NCBI GenBank assembly: GCA_946494345.1 | Contig: CAMMBX010000055.1 | Span: 1 to 7,492, forward strand | DNA length: 7,492 nucleotides | Reading direction: 5' to 3' | DNA from: an uncultured Mycoplasmatota bacterium | GTDB lineage: Bacteria > Bacillota_I > Bacilli_A > RF39 > UBA660 | Part shown: positions 5,611-7,492 of the stretch, in pieces | How positions within the stretch are numbered: the stretch's first letter is position 1 | Layout of the letters: each line of letters begins with the position of its first letter | Program-made: the position numbers and the translations under genes | Notes under the pieces: model-generated | Told to the model about the DNA's origin: nothing | What the model saw: only the letters and a program-made list of their open reading frames with translations | Database searches by the model: none

Positions 5611-7296
5611 CTATTCCTCCTCATAAATCGGTGGACGAACAATATTCAAATTATAATTATCTACACCAAACTCACATTTAGATAATAACATATCAGGTAT
5701 TTTTTTTATCTTAATATTTTTATACATCTTTGCAGCACTAGTATCATAAGAAGTACAGGCAATAACAAGATATTCATCTTTGGACATTTGGTCATTTATT
5801 ATATCAAGTAATTTGCTATCAACAAAGCTAGTAGTAACATACAAATAACTATTTTCACTTCCCTTTGATTGTTTGAAGAAATAATCTAAAGAAGGATCAT
5901 ACTCAAAGCCTTCATGTAAAGCGACTGCAGCCGCTAACATTTCAGCATTATATTTTTCATTAATAACTGGCTCTCCAAATATATCTTTATTTACCAAAGT
6001 AGGTGCTAACTCATAAAACTTATATCCACCACCTTTTTTCCAACCAACAAGTCTAGAGACACCACTTTTATCACCATTTATAACATTATCTAATCTTACT
6101 TTACAATGAGTATAACATTGTTCACCAAATTCTATTCCTATATATCTTCTTTTCATTTTATGAGCAACAGCACAAGTAGAACCACTTCCTAAAAAAGAAT
6201 CTAAAACCCAATCTCCTTCTTCTGTTACCATTTCTAGAAGAGTCTTAATTAATATTTCTGGTTTTTTACCATTCTTTAATATAACCCCACCTTCTGAAGC
6301 TATACCCTGCCACCAATCATTATTAAAAATAGATGTAATATGCTGTTCCTTAATAACCGCTTTTTTCTTTTTATCTTTTCTAGCGAAATCTTTAAGAAAA
6401 AGAACACTTCCTTTTTTATAAATCAAATCCTTACACAATTTACCTGCATTCTTACCCTTAGAAGGAACATGCTCAAAAACGAACAATCCATCATTATCAG
6501 GTATTTGTTCTAAATATTTTTTTATCTTTTTTTCTTTTCCACCACTTAGTGAAGCCGTACGAAATACCTTATCATAATTATCAAAATAAGTTTGTCTTGA
6601 AAAATCATTCATTTGTGTAATTGTATAATCATTTGGTGATAATCTATATAATTTTTCCCCATCAATTTCAGTCTCTAAAGTCATATTATCATAGTTAATA
6701 TTTTTAAGTATATATTTATAAAAATTAGCTGATTTTGAATTTTCATCAATAACTTCAGCATCTTCATTTAAATGTTTATATGTCATTTCTGGCTTATTTT
6801 TAGCATATATCAAAATATACTCGCTACAATCAAAAATCATTTGAGAACCAGATGCAACTCCTGACGGTGCTTTTACTTTACATGTAATCATAGAAACAAA
6901 ATTCTTTCTATTAAAAATTGCATCACAAATAACTTTAAGATATGCTAATTCATTATTATCTATCTGAATAAATATTACTCCGTCTTTATCTAGTAAATTA
7001 TATAGTATTTTTAATCTCTCATTCATTAAGTTTAACCAGGTACTATGTTCTAAATTATCATCATACTGATCAAAAGCACTTCCTGTATTATATGGAGGAT
7101 CAATATATATACACTTAATAGTATTGGCAAACTTTTTTTCAAGAGATTTTAAAGCTAATAAGTTATCACCATGTATCAACATATTTTCACTATTTATATC
7201 ACCATATGATTTATCAGTGTCTTCTATTAATATTCTAGGTTCTATTTTTTTATTACTGTATTTTCCAACCCAAGTTAGTTCTAGTTTATTATTCAT
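5611..7296 (-). CDS. mod: Type III DNA methyltransferase, Mod subunit (N6-adenine, beta class)
   Basis: 561 residues. It methylates adenine in an asymmetric site on one strand and provides site recognition for the Mod-Res complex. The catalytic motif IV D-P-P-Y is at 66-69 in IDPPYNTGSAF, and the SAM-binding motif I is at 366-373 (D-S-F-L-G-S-G-S, with T374). Motif IV before motif I is the beta-class order expected for Type III Mod. Residues about 140-320 between them are the variable target-recognition region, so the DNA site cannot be read from sequence. NGKKPEILIKTLLEM at 342-356 and YELAPTL at 428-434 are typical of the family; the C-terminal third is presumably the Res-interacting part. 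ATG 7296-7294 follows GGGGTGA by about 5 nt. An A8 tract at 5700-5707 (codons 530-533) could slip, but would affect only the last 30 residues. mod and res form one operon. Confidence 0.95.
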   Translation of the reverse strand: MNNKLELTWVGKYSNKKIEPRILIEDTDKSYGDINSENMLIHGDNLLALKSLEKKFANTIKCIYIDPPYNTGSAFDQYDDNLEHSTWLNLMNERLKILYNLLDKDGVIFIQIDNNELAYLKVICDAIFNRKNFVSMITCKVKAPSGVASGSQMIFDCSEYILIYAKNKPEMTYKHLNEDAEVIDENSKSANFYKYILKNINYDNMTLETEIDGEKLYRLSPNDYTITQMNDFSRQTYFDNYDKVFRTASLSGGKEKKIKKYLEQIPDNDGLFVFEHVPSKGKNAGKLCKDLIYKKGSVLFLKDFARKDKKKKAVIKEQHITSIFNNDWWQGIASEGGVILKNGKKPEILIKTLLEMVTEEGDWVLDSFLGSGSTCAVAHKMKRRYIGIEFGEQCYTHCKVRLDNVINGDKSGVSRLVGWKKGGGYKFYELAPTLVNKDIFGEPVINEKYNAEMLAAAVALHEGFEYDPSLDYFFKQSKGSENSYLYVTTSFVDSKLLDIINDQMSKDEYLVIACTSYDTSAAKMYKNIKIKKIPDMLLSKCEFGVDNYNLNIVRPPIYEEE

Positions 7297-7362
7297 ATCT
7301 TCACCCCTGCTCTAAAAGCTTAAATTTTAAAGTTTTATAATTTATATTAAGTATTCATAATT

Positions 7363-7391
7363 ATTATAACATTTATATTTTAATAGTTAAA
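7363..7391 (-). promoter_or_regulatory. Promoter of the mod-res operon, extended -10 type
   Basis: On the minus strand TATAAT (7368-7363) is preceded by TG one base upstream, an extended -10. TTTAAC (7391-7386) lies 17 bp further up as a weak -35. Transcription would start near 7356, leaving about 60 nt of AT-rich leader before the mod ATG. No controller-protein gene is seen. Confidence 0.55.
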
Positions 7392-7449
7392 GTCTCATTT
7401 AGTATTAAGACTCTATGATATTACCATCAAAAGTTTATATTTATTTTTT

Positions 7450-7486
7450 AATAAAATATAAAAAATCGACTCATAAGAATCGATTT
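7450..7486 (-). terminator. Intrinsic terminator for a gene beyond the right edge
   Basis: On the minus strand AAATCGA (7486-7480) and TCGATTT (7469-7463) form a 7-bp stem with a 10-nt loop, extendable by two inner pairs across a mismatch. The 3' arm runs into six Ts (7465-7460) and further T-rich sequence. It separates the mod-res operon from its upstream neighbour. Confidence 0.7.
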
Positions 7487-7492
7487 CTATCT

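Larger units (their letters stand above)
7320..7492. other. AT-rich intergenic region, no gene seen
   Basis: Between the mod ribosome binding site and the right edge there is no plausible coding frame on either strand. It holds the mod-res promoter and, at its right end, a terminator for a gene outside the window. A short AGTCT/AGACT inverted pair at 7391-7412 abuts the -35 box; it could be an operator but is only 5 bp per arm. Confidence 0.6.

Noticed and set aside
7124..7315. Plus-strand 63-codon frame opposite the mod start
   Set aside because: Antisense to the conserved N-terminus of mod, with no recognisable domain or ribosome binding site.
7391..7412. AGTCT/AGACT inverted pair as an operator for mod-res
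   Set aside because: Only 5 bp per arm with a 12-nt gap, common by chance here, and no regulator gene beside the operon.
2928..7465. ATATAAAAAA at 2928-2937 and 7456-7465 as target-site duplications flanking mod-res
   Set aside because: The 10-bp match is low complexity and both copies are terminator T-tracts read on the other strand, so chance and shared function explain it.

Overview
The window is very AT-rich (roughly a quarter G+C by eye). All its genes read on the minus strand, with strong AGGAGG-type ribosome binding sites and standard code (TGG for Trp, genes ending in TAA, TAG or TGA). This fits a low-GC Firmicute, for example an uncultivated gut Bacilli/Erysipelotrichia-like or Mycoplasmatota-adjacent lineage that kept the standard code. 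The lineage is inferred; no rRNA, tRNA or species marker is present. The layout below runs in the direction of transcription, from right to left.

Right part (7492 to about 2930): the tail of an intrinsic terminator for a gene outside the window, then a promoter and a two-gene operon. It encodes a Type III restriction-modification system: Mod (beta-class N6-adenine DNA methyltransferase, 5611-7296) and Res (SF2 helicase/translocase with a C-terminal PD-(D/E)XK nuclease, 2954-5608). A hairpin terminator runs through the res stop codon. Both proteins look complete and keep all their diagnostic motifs, so this is an apparently working defence island with its own promoter and terminators.

Middle (2923 to 1646): a start-less 55-codon open frame of unknown family, probably a gene remnant, then a monocistronic gene for a 334-residue SAM-dependent-transferase-like protein resembling DUF3419/BtaA. 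It has a clear promoter and a terminator overlapping its 3' end.

Left part (1594 to 1): a cutA homologue interrupted by TGA at a position where a Trp is plausible, then a stress-type operon. The operon holds a flavodoxin broken by a frameshift at a 17-bp perfect palindrome, a double-domain carboxymuconolactone-decarboxylase-family protein, and the start of a cupin gene that runs off the window. Its promoter is MerR-like, with a 19-bp spacer holding a 20-bp near-palindromic operator.

The right half is an intact, recognisable system. The left half holds two neighbouring damaged genes, which means local decay, strain-specific mutation or sequence error. I saw no CRISPR array, RNA gene or insertion sequence, and nothing I would call a wholly new system. 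The best points for a second look are the palindrome-associated flavodoxin lesion, the TGA in cutA, the MerR-type promoter and the unidentified remnant beside the restriction system.
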